A DNA stretch of 64,000 nt from Gammaproteobacteria bacterium (lineage in GTDB: Bacteria; Pseudomonadota; Gammaproteobacteria; Chromatiales; Chromatiaceae): positions 1 to 64,000 of the forward strand of contig RZZN01000001.1 in the NCBI GenBank assembly GCA_009929855.1. The letters run 5' to 3'. The notes beneath the pieces are model-generated. The model searched no databases. It had not been told where the DNA came from and was given only the letters and a program-made list of their open reading frames with translations. Positions 36,727-47,137 of the stretch are shown piece by piece; position 1 is the stretch's first letter; each line of letters begins with the position of its first letter. The position numbers and the translations under genes were made by a program.

Positions 36727-37740
36727 GTGACCAACCAGAATTCGATGTTCGGAGGGGCAGCCGGGGCGACGCAAGGCGATTGGGGCGCGGGTGATCCACG
36801 CGCCATGCCGTTGCCCGAGACGATCGAGCAATCCTGGCGGACGCTCAATCACGGGCTACTCGCGGCGGCGGGCAACGCCGATCTGCCACTGACGACGCGG
36901 GTCGCCCGGTTGGCCGAGGTCGAATCCAATCTCGACGCACTGCTCGGTCTGCATGTCGGCGAGCTCAAGCGCCAGATCGCCGCCGGTATCCGTCTTCCCG
37001 GAGCCGACCCCCGCCCACCCACCGAGCAGTTGACCGCGACCTTGCGAGTGGCGCACGAGATCCGCTCCGCACAAGAGTCGCTCTATCAGCGATTGCAGCC
37101 TGACCTGGCGCGCGCAGGTCTGCATCTCCTTGCCCATGCGGAGCTCTCGCAGGACAGTCGCGATTGGCTGCGCGGTCATTTCAGCACCGAGATCCTCCCG
37201 CTGCTCACCCCGCTCGCCATCGATCCGGCGCTGCCCTTTCCCTACATCTCCGACTCGAGCCTGAATCTACTCATCGGCCTGCGTTATCCGGATGAATCCA
37301 TGATCCGACTCGCGCGCATCCGGCTGCCAACCCAGGCTGGAGCCTGCAAGCGACTGGTCGGCAGCGACGTACCGGGGCAACTGGTCCTCCTGGAGGATCT
37401 GATCACGGCCAATCTCGATCTGCTGTTTCCGGGCATGGAGATCAGCTCGAGCGCGCTGTTTCGAATCACGCGCGAGCGCCGCATCAGCGAGGGTGCCGCA
37501 CACGGGCGCCGTCTGGACGCGGAGTCGACCAACGAGACCCTGCCACTGGCCGTGCACCTCGAGGTCCAAGCCACCATGACGCCGGCGCAGCGTGGCATGT
37601 TGGCGGCCGAGCTGGGCTTGAGCGAATCCCGGGAGGTCGTGAAGATCGACGGTCTGATGGGACTCTCCGATCTCCGTGAGCTGGCAGACGTCGCCTCGCG
37701 TGCGCGCGTCCGCCACAGTGATCCGCGGACCCTGCCATGA
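36727..37740 (+). CDS. Half-length polyphosphate kinase paralogue without catalytic domains
   Basis: A 337-residue protein that matches only the N-terminal and middle domains of Ppk1. Compare LLTPLAIDPALPFPYISD here with MLTPLAMDPAHPFPFISN in the next gene, LLFPGMEISSSALFRITR with MLFPGMEILSCALFRVTR, and QRGMLAAELGL with HRGMLAAELAL. The C-terminal half with the phosphorylated His is absent, and the frame ends cleanly, so it is not a recent frameshift. It starts at GTG 36727 (ATG 36745 possible). It may regulate or hetero-oligomerise with the downstream full Ppk1. Confidence 0.85.
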   Translation: MTNQNSMFGGAAGATQGDWGAGDPRAMPLPETIEQSWRTLNHGLLAAAGNADLPLTTRVARLAEVESNLDALLGLHVGELKRQIAAGIRLPGADPRPPTEQLTATLRVAHEIRSAQESLYQRLQPDLARAGLHLLAHAELSQDSRDWLRGHFSTEILPLLTPLAIDPALPFPYISDSSLNLLIGLRYPDESMIRLARIRLPTQAGACKRLVGSDVPGQLVLLEDLITANLDLLFPGMEISSSALFRITRERRISEGAAHGRRLDAESTNETLPLAVHLEVQATMTPAQRGMLAAELGLSESREVVKIDGLMGLSDLRELADVASRARVRHSDPRTLP

Positions 37741-37876
37741 GGATCACCCCGCGATCATCGGCGCGACCTGAGCTGGCCTGTCTGAGCAGACTCGATCCCA
37801 ACCGGTGCCCATCGACATCCAAGACGGCTTCTCCGACTACACCACCTGCGGGATCCTCCGATCCCGGGAGCCCACC

Positions 37877-40108
<2,232 letters not shown>

Positions 40109-40480
40109 CCCGACCAAAAGGAGTCAGATCCCTAAAGAAGACGCTCACGCCAGTAGGATGGGTCAAGCCCGCACGTCATGGCCGCCGGTGACCACAGACG
40201 CCGAGCGGGCGGACCCATCCACCAAACCACGACGCTGGCGCCCGGAGGATGGATCAAGCCCGCGAATCGTATGAGTTGGCGCATTGGAACAGGCTAAACG
40301 AAATTGATTCGGCAGTGTTTCGCCAAAGGGCCAAAAGCGGCATGTTTGGCCGTCTCGACTACGAAAAATCTGTTGGTGACACTCAACGCAGACTCAGGAC
40401 GCCGGCCAGGCGCGCGATCTTCGGGGTCGGGAAATATTGCAAGCTATTGTTCTGCATGAAGGAAGTTTGGAGAACGCGAC
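40109..40480. other. Stretch without a supported gene, start of a decayed region
   Basis: The 372 bases after ppk1 contain two short similar pieces (GGATGGGTCAAGCCCGC near 40157 and GGATGGATCAAGCCCGCG near 40248). One 85-codon open frame (40249-40506) has no recognisable motif. The base composition is less GC-rich than the neighbours. It looks like decayed or recently acquired DNA. Confidence 0.5.
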
Positions 40481-40585
40481 TTGACCACGGTCATCCTTTC
40501 CGATGAGGGGCAAATCCCGCTACCCGCGGACCTTCGTCGGCGGCTCGGACTCGATGCAGGCGTACGAGCGCAGATATTTCAGTAG
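40481..40585 (+). pseudogene. AbrB/MazE-type antitoxin fragment
   Basis: From TTG 40481 to a stop at 40583 the frame reads as a 34-residue start of a SpoVT-AbrB DNA-binding domain (VILSDEGQIPLPADLRRRLG and then LDAGVRAQIF). This matches the swapped-hairpin antitoxin fold in order and spacing. The usual second half and the toxin gene are missing, so it is a remnant. Confidence 0.6.
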
Positions 40586-40686
40586 CAGATTGTCAAAGTT
40601 TGGAGTCATCGCGAATTCACCTCATCATTGCTGCGAAGACATGAAAACCGCGCCGATCCTACGACGCTGTCTTTTCTGAGGGTTGC

Positions 40687-41010
40687 ATGATGAAACCGAC
40701 CAACGACGGCAGGATAAGGGAGGTCACTGATCGGATCGTCGCGGCGCTAGCCCCGATCCGGGTGGTTTTGTTCGGTTCTTATGCATGGGGGGAACCTGAC
40801 AACGACAGCGATCTCGACTTGTATGTCATCGTGCCTGACCAGTCCGAGCCCGCCTACCGTCTGGCGCGGCGTGCCTACCATGCCTTGCATGGCGTGAACA
40901 TTCCAGTGGACGTGGTGGTGCGAACCCGCACGGAATCCGAGCGTCACGCTGGAGTGGCTTCGTCGCTCGATCATGACGTACTCTCCCGCGGGGTGGTCTT
41001 ATATGGGTGA
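40687..41010 (+). CDS. MNT-type nucleotidyltransferase (antitoxin of an MNT/HEPN pair)
   Basis: A 107-residue minimal nucleotidyltransferase. The active-site signature VVLFGSYAWGEPDNDSDLDLYV gives the GS...D.D pattern, with a third acidic residue in IPVDVVV. In MNT/HEPN systems this protein neutralises the HEPN RNase, often by adding AMP groups. The partner HEPN gene starts inside its last codons (ATG 41003) but is cut off, so this gene may be a leftover antitoxin. GAGGG precedes the ATG. Confidence 0.85.
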   Translation: MMKPTNDGRIREVTDRIVAALAPIRVVLFGSYAWGEPDNDSDLDLYVIVPDQSEPAYRLARRAYHALHGVNIPVDVVVRTRTESERHAGVASSLDHDVLSRGVVLYG

Positions 41011-41095
41011 TCCCGAAGCCATCGTGGTTGGCGCGTGGCTCGAAAAGGCCGAGCGCGACCTTGCTTCGGCCTCACGGCTGTTAGGGAAACGCTGA
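41003..41095 (+). pseudogene. HEPN toxin gene truncated by an insertion element
   Basis: The frame begins ATGGGTGATCCC and reads VGAWLEKAERDLASASRLL, the typical first helix of HEPN proteins, then ends after 30 residues in sequence that looks like the left end of an IS5-type element. The RNase motif RX4-6H is not present. The toxin is therefore inactive. Confidence 0.7.
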
Positions 41096-41263
41096 TTAAA
41101 TCACTCCCACCAAAGGGGCTCGATTGGTAAAATTGATCATCGCCACCAACCGTGGAGGCCCTTGGCCATGATGAAGCAGTTCTCCTTCGCCGACGCCGAG
41201 TTTGCCGCCAAGAAAAAAGTCACGCGCCGCGAGCGCTTTCTCGACGAGATGGAGCCCGCGTAG
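41084..41263 (+). mobile_element. Remnant of an IS5-family insertion sequence
   Basis: After the break in the HEPN gene, sequence starting GGGAAACGCTGATT leads to a 31-codon frame (41168-41263) reading MMKQFSFADAEFAAKKKV and then TRRERFLDEMEPA. This is the characteristic N-terminus of IS5-group transposases (MKQ-SFADAE...TRRE-FL-EME). The remainder of the element is missing, replaced by a MITE-like repeat. Confidence 0.75.
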
Positions 41264-41402
41264 GTTGGGGTGACGAAGGAACCCCAACAACCCACCGGCA
41301 TTGAGCGAAACAGGGCTTCGGCAATGCGATGCATCGGTCAACGATGCACAAACCGACAAGATCATCACCGATGTTGGGGTTCGTTCCTCACCCCAACCTA
41401 CA
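41256..41402. repeat. MITE-like repeat, complete copy with inverted ends
   Basis: The left arm GTAGGTTGGGGTGACGAAGG (from 41260) and the right arm ending CCTCACCCCAACCTAC (41401) are inverted, imperfect copies of each other over about 27 bases. The unit inserts in or replaces the rest of the IS5-type remnant. The first 123 bases recur almost unchanged at 41443. Confidence 0.75.
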
Positions 41403-41442
41403 CCTACACCGGTCGGTGTGATCGGGCAAATGGCGATCAAGA

Positions 41443-41565
41443 CCGCGTAGGTTGGGGTGACGAAGGAACCCCAACAACCCACCGGCATTGAGCGAAACAG
41501 GGCTTGGGCAACGCGATGCATCGGTCAACGATGAACAAACCGACAAGATCATCACCGATGTTGGG
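41443..41565. repeat. Second copy of the MITE-like repeat, right end missing
   Basis: This copy matches 41256-41378 over 123 bases with three mismatches by eye. The right inverted arm is absent; the sequence goes straight into a thrombospondin-3 fragment. The period between copies is 187 bases. Confidence 0.75.
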
Positions 41566-41831
41566 ACACGGACACCGATGGTGACGGTATCCCGGATGAT
41601 CCTGACAATTGCCCATTGATCGCGAATCCCGACCAGGCTGATCTAGACGGGGACGGGGTCGGTGATGCCTGCGACTCGGATATCGACGGCGACGGGATGC
41701 CCGCCGTCCTGACCCGCTCGGGGCAGCCATCCGACCCAGTGCGCTCGCCGCGCAGCGTCCCCCGGACACCTCGGGATGAGCGGCTCTGTTGCTTTCGTCC
41801 GATCAACGCGGAATACTCAGCCACTGCGTGA
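41566..41831 (+). pseudogene. Thrombospondin type 3 repeat fragment
   Basis: Reading from 41568 the frame gives [20 protein letters not shown] and then [22 protein letters not shown], the calcium-binding DxDxDGxxD pattern with paired cysteines seen in TSP3 repeats of secreted proteins. There is no start or signal, and the frame becomes unrelated before the stop at 41829. It is a piece of a lost extracellular protein gene. Confidence 0.7.
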
Positions 41832-41865
41832 TCCAAGCATCAACTGGCCAACGGAGGAGACTCAG

Positions 41866-42153
41866 ATGATCGACCGCAAGACCTATATCGAGAAGATGAA
41901 GGCCCAGATGGACGAATGGGACGCTCAGCTCGAGCAGCTCGAGTCCAAGGCGGAGACCGCCAAGACGGAGATGCGCCAGCACTATGATGACCAGATGGCG
42001 CGTCTGCAGACTCAACGCGAGGAGGCCCGCGAGATGCTCCAGAAAATGTCTGAAGCGAGCGAGGCAGCCTGGGAGGACATGCGCAAGGGCATGGAGACCG
42101 CCTGGGAGGCGACGAGCAAGGCATTCATGGACGCCTTCTCGCGGTTCAAGTAG
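41866..42153 (+). CDS. Small coiled-coil protein
   Basis: A 95-residue, highly charged helical protein (MIDRKTYIEKMKAQMDEWD start). Heptad-like spacing of Leu, Met and Ala through residues 8-70 predicts a coiled coil. The amphipathic C-terminal part (WEATSKAFMDAFSRFK) could lie on a membrane. A strong ribosome site GGAGGAGA precedes the ATG. Similar small coiled-coil proteins are common in proteobacteria, with no established role. It is the first intact gene after the decayed region. Confidence 0.8.
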   Translation: MIDRKTYIEKMKAQMDEWDAQLEQLESKAETAKTEMRQHYDDQMARLQTQREEAREMLQKMSEASEAAWEDMRKGMETAWEATSKAFMDAFSRFK

Positions 42154-42265
42154 AGCTCGACCCACCCACGCGAGACGCCGCGACGCCCGGGGCACGGGCC
42201 GCGGCATCCGGGGCCGACCGCGACCTGGCAGCGCGGCGGCGTCATGACACACTGGAGCCAAGCAG

Positions 42266-43738
42266 ATGCAGACAGCGCGCGCGGACAGGCGGACCATGGG
42301 ATCGCGGCATCTGGCCTGGTCCGGCGCCCTGCTGCTCGGCTCGCTTCTCACTTCTCTGTCAGCGGGGGCCGCCGTGGATCAGGAGCAGCGCATCGACGAG
42401 TCGGCCCAAAAGGCGCTCGCCATCACCATCTACAATGCCGACCTGGCCCTGGTGAAGGATCAGCGGCGCATCCGCCTCGGCCAAGGCGAGCATCGTCTGG
42501 CTTGGCGCAACGTCTCGGAGCGGATCCGCCCCGAGACGGCACTGCTCAGCGAGACCAGCGGACGGATCGAGGTCGAGCTGATCGAGCAAAGCTTCGACTT
42601 CGATCTGCTCACCCCCGAGAGCCTGCTGCGCAAATATGTCGGACGCACGGTGCAGGTCATCCGCACCAACGAGGACGGCGATCGGACCCTGGAGGACGCG
42701 GTCATCCTGGCCGCCAACGCAGGGCCAGTCCTGCGCTATGCCGATCGCATCGAGACCATCATCGACGGCCATCTGGCCTTTCCCGACGTCCCCGAGGATC
42801 TGCGCGATCAGCCCACGCTAGTGCTGCATCTGCGCACGCCCAGCGGTGGCGATGGGCTCTACGAGTTGGCGTATCTGACCAGTGGTTTGGCCTGGAAGGC
42901 GGACTATGTGGCCGATCTCGCGACCGACGGGTCATTCATGGATCTCAATGGTTGGGTGACCCTGACCAATGAGAGCGGCATCGCCTATCGCCAAGCGCAG
43001 ATTCAGCTGGTCGCCGGTGAGGTCAACCAGGTCGAGCAGCCTCGCCCCATGCCAGACAAGCTGATGCGCGCCATGCCGATGGCCACGTCGTCCATGCCCG
43101 AGCAGGAGAGCCTCGCCGAGTATCATCTCTATACCCTGCCCCATCGCACCGATCTGCTGCACAATCAGACCAAGCAGGTAGCACTGCTGAGCGCCCCGCG
43201 GATCCCGGTCAGCCGTGAGTTGGTGGTCCGTGGCGGACCCGGCGGCGATCGGTCGAGCGCCGCGGATGGCTGGTCGAAGCTGCCGGTCACCGCCTCGCTC
43301 TCATTCGCCAATCGTGACGGCAGCCTCGGGATCCCCTTGCCCAAGGGGGTCATCCGGGTCTATGCCAAGGATCGCCGCGGCAATGCTCAGTTCGTGGGCG
43401 AGGATGCGATCGACCACACCCCCAAGAACGAGACCCTCACGGTGCGGCTCGGCGAGAGCTTCGATGTCACCGCGCGCCGGCGTCAAATCCAGTTCACCAA
43501 GCTTGGTGGCGCGAGCGCATACGATTACACCTATGAGGCGGCCTACGAGCTGGAGCTCAAGAACGCCAAGGACGCGCCGGTCACGGTCAAGGTACTCGAA
43601 AACATTCACGGCGACTGGATGATGATCGACGAGAGTCACCCCCATGACAAGGCCTCCTCCAGCCTCGCCTCCTGGCAGATCGAGGTGCCGGCCGAGGGGA
43701 GCGCGACCTTGAGCTGGCGGCTGCGCGTCCGTCACTGA
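42266..43738 (+). CDS. Exported DUF4139 domain protein
   Basis: A 490-residue protein with a signal peptide (LAWSGALLLGSLLTSLSAGAA, about residues 16-36). The body matches DUF4139: ITIYNADLALVKDQRRI near the N-terminus, LAYLTSGLAWKADYVADL in the middle, and VRVYAKD-like and SWRLRVRH parts at the end. The function of the family is not known; it is thought to be an envelope protein rich in beta strands. GGAG precedes the ATG by eight bases. It is convergent with comF. Confidence 0.85.
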   Translation: MQTARADRRTMGSRHLAWSGALLLGSLLTSLSAGAAVDQEQRIDESAQKALAITIYNADLALVKDQRRIRLGQGEHRLAWRNVSERIRPETALLSETSGRIEVELIEQSFDFDLLTPESLLRKYVGRTVQVIRTNEDGDRTLEDAVILAANAGPVLRYADRIETIIDGHLAFPDVPEDLRDQPTLVLHLRTPSGGDGLYELAYLTSGLAWKADYVADLATDGSFMDLNGWVTLTNESGIAYRQAQIQLVAGEVNQVEQPRPMPDKLMRAMPMATSSMPEQESLAEYHLYTLPHRTDLLHNQTKQVALLSAPRIPVSRELVVRGGPGGDRSSAADGWSKLPVTASLSFANRDGSLGIPLPKGVIRVYAKDRRGNAQFVGEDAIDHTPKNETLTVRLGESFDVTARRRQIQFTKLGGASAYDYTYEAAYELELKNAKDAPVTVKVLENIHGDWMMIDESHPHDKASSSLASWQIEVPAEGSATLSWRLRVRH

Positions 43739-43806
43739 TCCCATCGCGGCCCTGGTGATCTTGCCATGGCCTGATCAGCCCAACCGTCGGGTGACGAGCT
43801 CCAGGC

Positions 43807-43844
43807 GATCACTGGCCGGCGGGGCGCGCCGCCGCGGGGTGATC
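43807..43844. terminator. Complex hairpin at the convergent DUF4139/comF junction
   Basis: Outer arms GATCAC (43807-43812) and GTGATC (43839-43844) enclose an inner stem GGCGG/CCGCC (43818-43822 and 43829-43833). The position just at the comF stop and downstream of the DUF4139 gene suggests a shared terminator. Confidence 0.45.
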
Positions 43845-44577
43845 AGGGCGTGCGCGCCACCGCCCAGACCTGAATCCAGCGCACCCCGGCCAGACGCAAG
43901 ACCCGGCTGAGCTCGGCGACGGTCGACCCGGTCGTCATGACATCGTCGAGCAACGCCACATGACTCCAGGTCGGGGTCCCCCTCAGTGCAAAGGCCCCGC
44001 GCAGATTGAGCCGGCGCGCGCGTTCGTTGAGTCCAGCCTGTGGCGGAGTCGCGCGAATCCGCACGCAACTGGCGTGATCGACCGGGATGGCCAACTCCCG
44101 CCCCACCACACGCGCAATCTCCAGGGACTGGTTGTAGCCGCGCTCGCGCAGCCGTGCCGCATGCAAGGGCACGGGCAGCAGCACCTGTGGAGGCTCCAGA
44201 TTCGCCGCGGCGACCCATTCGGCCAGACATTGACCGAGCAGCCGCGCCTGGTTGAGCCGGCCACGAAACTTGGCCCCGCGCACGAGCAGCGGCACCGCAC
44301 CCTCGTAGCGCAGTGGCGCCAGTGTCCGATCGAACGATGGCGGATGTCGCTGACAGAGCGCGCAGCGCATGCCGAACGCCATCGCGCTTGGCAGTGGCAG
44401 GGCGCACTGGATGCACGCGGCGCGGTTGTACGGAAGCTCGCGCGCGCAACCCTCGCACAGATCCCAACCTGCGCCGTCCAGGCGACCGGGCGCGCCGCAC
44501 AGGATACAGGTCGGCGGGAACAGGACCGCGATCGGATCACGGCGCTCGCGCCAGTAGTCAACCAGTCGACCGATCAT
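43843..44577 (-). CDS. comF: ComF family phosphoribosyltransferase-like protein
   Basis: A 244-residue protein of the ComF/GntX family. An N-terminal zinc-ribbon has CILCGAPG, CEGCAREL, CIQCALPLP and CALCQRHP. The phosphoribosyltransferase part shows LLPVPLHAARLRERGYNQS, then GLNERARRLNLRGAF and the PRPP loop LLDDVMTTGSTVAEL. In competent bacteria ComF supports DNA uptake; the precise role elsewhere is unclear. It is divergent from bioB, and its first codons overlap a BirA-type operator, a shared arrangement seen in other gammaproteobacteria. Confidence 0.92.
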   Translation of the reverse strand: MIGRLVDYWRERRDPIAVLFPPTCILCGAPGRLDGAGWDLCEGCARELPYNRAACIQCALPLPSAMAFGMRCALCQRHPPSFDRTLAPLRYEGAVPLLVRGAKFRGRLNQARLLGQCLAEWVAAANLEPPQVLLPVPLHAARLRERGYNQSLEIARVVGRELAIPVDHASCVRIRATPPQAGLNERARRLNLRGAFALRGTPTWSHVALLDDVMTTGSTVAELSRVLRLAGVRWIQVWAVARTP

Positions 44578-44587
44578 CGGTTGACAA
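44555..44587. promoter_or_regulatory. BirA-type operator
   Basis: TAGTCAACC (44555-44563), 15 bases, then GGTTGACAA (44579-44587): arms match in eight of nine positions. The spacing and the TTGT-AACC/GGTT-ACAA pattern fit the biotin repressor BirA operator. It lies just upstream of bioB and covers the -35 region of its likely promoter, so biotin would repress bioBF. Confidence 0.75.
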
Positions 44588-44608
44588 CCGGCTCGGGTGC
44601 ACTAGCAT
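44581..44608 (+). promoter_or_regulatory. Likely bioB promoter
   Basis: TTGACA (44581-44586), 16 bases, TAGCAT (44603-44608). The -35 is perfect and lies inside the right arm of the BirA-type operator. The bioB start codon is 39 bases further on. Confidence 0.55.
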
Positions 44609-44646
44609 AGATCATCCTTTCACCCCAGCCTCCGCCCATTGCGACC

Positions 44647-45717
44647 ATGTCAGCCACCGCTTCGCCCCTGCCCACGCCACTCTTGCGTCATGATTGGTCG
44701 CTCGATGAGATTGAGTCGATCCTGAATCTGCCCTTCAATGATCTGGTGTTTCGCGCCCAGACGACACACCGAGCCTATTTCGATCCCAATCGCATCCAGG
44801 TCAGCCAGCTGTTGAGCATCAAGACCGGGGCCTGTCCAGAGGACTGTGGCTATTGCCCTCAGAGTGCGCATCATGCCACCGGACTCCAGCCCGAGCGCCT
44901 GCTGGGGCTCGATGAGGTCATGCGCGCGGCGCGCGCGGCACGCACCCATGGCGCCACGCGCTTCTGCATGGGCGCGGCCTGGCGCAACCCCACCGACAAG
45001 AATCTCGACCAGGTCATCGCCATGATCGAGGGCGTGCACGCGCTCGGTCTGGAGACCTGTGTCACGCTCGGGATGCTGACCGCGGCTCAGGCGCGCCGCT
45101 TGAAGGATGCCGGACTCGATTATTACAACCATAATCTCGACACCTCGCCCGAATTCTATGGTCAAGTGATCACGACGCGCACCTATCAGGAGCGACTCGA
45201 CACACTCGAGCACATCCGTGCCGTGGGTCTGAAGACATGCAGCGGCGGGATCCTTGGCATGGGCGAATCACGCCGCGACCGCGCTGCCATGCTGCGCCAA
45301 CTGGCCAACCTCCCGGCCCATCCCGAGTCGGTGCCGATCAACCTCCTGGTCCAGGTCGAAGGGACCCCGCTGCACGGGCGCGCGCCGCTCGATCCGTTCG
45401 AATTCGTGCGGGTGGTCGCGACGGCGCGTGTGATCATGCCCGCCTCGTTCGTGCGTCTCTCGGCTGGGCGCGGCGAGATGAGCGATGAGCTCCAGGCACT
45501 CTGCTATCTCGCTGGCGCCAACTCGATCTTCTATGGTGAGCGTCTGCTGACCACAGCGAATCCAGAGACGGATCGTGATCACGCGCTCTTCGCGCGGCTC
45601 GGACTGGAGCTCGAGTCACTCGAGCCCGAGCGGACCGCCCCAGGCGCCTGTCACAAGGTCGGACATGCCGATGCCCCAGTCACTGGCGGGCCATCCATCC
45701 CGGCCCCCGTGGTCTGA
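44647..45717 (+). CDS. bioB: Biotin synthase
   Basis: A 356-residue radical SAM enzyme that inserts sulfur into dethiobiotin. The radical SAM motif CPEDCGYC is present, with [30 protein letters not shown] and FVRLSAGR, which provide the [2Fe-2S] and substrate ligands. The N-terminus ([19 protein letters not shown]) is typical. It is the first gene of a bioBF operon under a BirA-type operator. Confidence 0.97.
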   Translation: MSATASPLPTPLLRHDWSLDEIESILNLPFNDLVFRAQTTHRAYFDPNRIQVSQLLSIKTGACPEDCGYCPQSAHHATGLQPERLLGLDEVMRAARAARTHGATRFCMGAAWRNPTDKNLDQVIAMIEGVHALGLETCVTLGMLTAAQARRLKDAGLDYYNHNLDTSPEFYGQVITTRTYQERLDTLEHIRAVGLKTCSGGILGMGESRRDRAAMLRQLANLPAHPESVPINLLVQVEGTPLHGRAPLDPFEFVRVVATARVIMPASFVRLSAGRGEMSDELQALCYLAGANSIFYGERLLTTANPETDRDHALFARLGLELESLEPERTAPGACHKVGHADAPVTGGPSIPAPVV

Positions 45718-45728
45718 GTCAGTCGCGC

Positions 45729-46907
45729 ATGAGCGGACCCGCCGAGCTCCACGACGAGCTGGAGCGATTGCGCGCGGGCGATCGCTATCGGCGCCGGCGC
45801 GTCCTCGACGGCCCGCAGCAGCCCGAGACGCGGATCGCGGGACGGACCCTGCTGAGCTTTTCCAGCAATGATTATCTCGGCCTGGCCAATCACCCGGACG
45901 TGGTCGAGGCGCTACGCGCGGGGGCCGCGCGCTGGGGTGTCGGCAGCGGCTCGGCGCACCTGGTCTGCGGTCACAGTCGGGTGCACCAGGCGCTCGAGGA
46001 GGATCTCGCCGACTTCACCGGGCGCGCGCGCGCGCTGCTCTTCTCGACCGGCTACATGGCCAACCTCGGGGTCATCAGCGCGCTGACCGGCCGTGGCGAG
46101 AGGCTCTGGCAGGATCGGCTCAACCATGCCTCGCTGCTCGACGGGGCGCGGCTGTCGCGTGGCATCCTGCGCCGCTATCCGCATGCCGATGCCGCCGCGC
46201 TCGCCAGTCTACTCGACGGGCAAGCGGCGCGTCTGATCGCCACCGATGGGGTCTTCAGCATGGATGGCGATCTGGCCCCCCTGCCCGCCCTGGCGCGTAT
46301 CGCCCGGGATGCCGGCGCCTGGCTGCTGGTCGACGATGCCCATGGTCTGGGGGTGCTCGGTCGCGCGGGTCGTGGAACGCTCGACCATTGCAACCTCGAC
46401 GTCGCGCAGGTGCCAATCCTGATGGGCACGCTCGGGAAGGCATTCGGTACCTTTGGCGCCTTCGTCGCCGGCTCCGACGACCTGATCGAGACGCTCATCC
46501 AGCACGCGCGCAGCTATATCTACACCACCGCGCTCCCACCGGCGGTGGCCGCGGCGACGCGTGTCAGTCTCGCGCTGGCACGCCGCGAGGATTGGCGTCG
46601 CGCACACCTTCAGTCATTGATCGCGCGTCTGCGCGCTGGCGTGAGCCAGCTCGGTCTGACCCTGGGCGAGTCATCCACCCCCATTCAACCCCTGATCCTC
46701 GGCAGCAGCCGCACGGCCGTCGCCATGGCCGAGGCGCTCGAGAGAGAAGGGATCCTGGTCACGCCGATCCGTCCTCCAACCGTTCCAGTGGGCACGGCAC
46801 GACTGCGGATCAGCCTCACCGCCGCGCACACCGAGGCGATGGTCGATCGCCTGCTCGCGGCCTTGGAGTCTGCATCCGCGCTTGCAATCGGGAGCCGCAG
46901 CGCCTAG
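45729..46907 (+). CDS. bioF: 8-amino-7-oxononanoate synthase
   Basis: A 392-residue PLP enzyme that joins pimeloyl thioester with alanine in biotin synthesis. Visible features are LSFSSNDYLGLANHP, GVGSGSAHLVCGH, LLVDDAHGLGVLG (PLP-binding Asp and His) and the Lys motif MGTLGKAFGTFGAF. It begins 11 bases after bioB and is surely co-transcribed. The next bio genes are not in the window. Confidence 0.97.
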   Translation: MSGPAELHDELERLRAGDRYRRRRVLDGPQQPETRIAGRTLLSFSSNDYLGLANHPDVVEALRAGAARWGVGSGSAHLVCGHSRVHQALEEDLADFTGRARALLFSTGYMANLGVISALTGRGERLWQDRLNHASLLDGARLSRGILRRYPHADAAALASLLDGQAARLIATDGVFSMDGDLAPLPALARIARDAGAWLLVDDAHGLGVLGRAGRGTLDHCNLDVAQVPILMGTLGKAFGTFGAFVAGSDDLIETLIQHARSYIYTTALPPAVAAATRVSLALARREDWRRAHLQSLIARLRAGVSQLGLTLGESSTPIQPLILGSSRTAVAMAEALEREGILVTPIRPPTVPVGTARLRISLTAAHTEAMVDRLLAALESASALAIGSRSA

Positions 46908-47137
46908 CCTGCCAGCAGCCGCCCCGATGACGTCTCGCGACGACGGGCCGCGTGCGATTCAAGACACCGATCTCGATCGGATTCAGCACCCATCCTGGGT
47001 ATATGCGGTTTGGGTCATCGACCCGGCTGTCCGTGTAGTGGCTAGATAACACAGGCCCTGCGAGCAAATCAACGATGCAAGGCGCCCCACCGGATCGGGC
47101 GTCGCCTTCGCCATCGCCAAACACAGGAGGAGCCGCC

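Noticed and set aside
40249-40506. 85-codon open frame after ppk1
   Set aside because: No motif, no clear ribosome site, and the surroundings consist of gene fragments; treated as decayed sequence.
43775-44500. 241-codon minus-strand frame overlapping comF
   Set aside because: Same strand as comF but in another frame, Ala/Arg-rich, without motif; ComF motifs are clear in the accepted frame.
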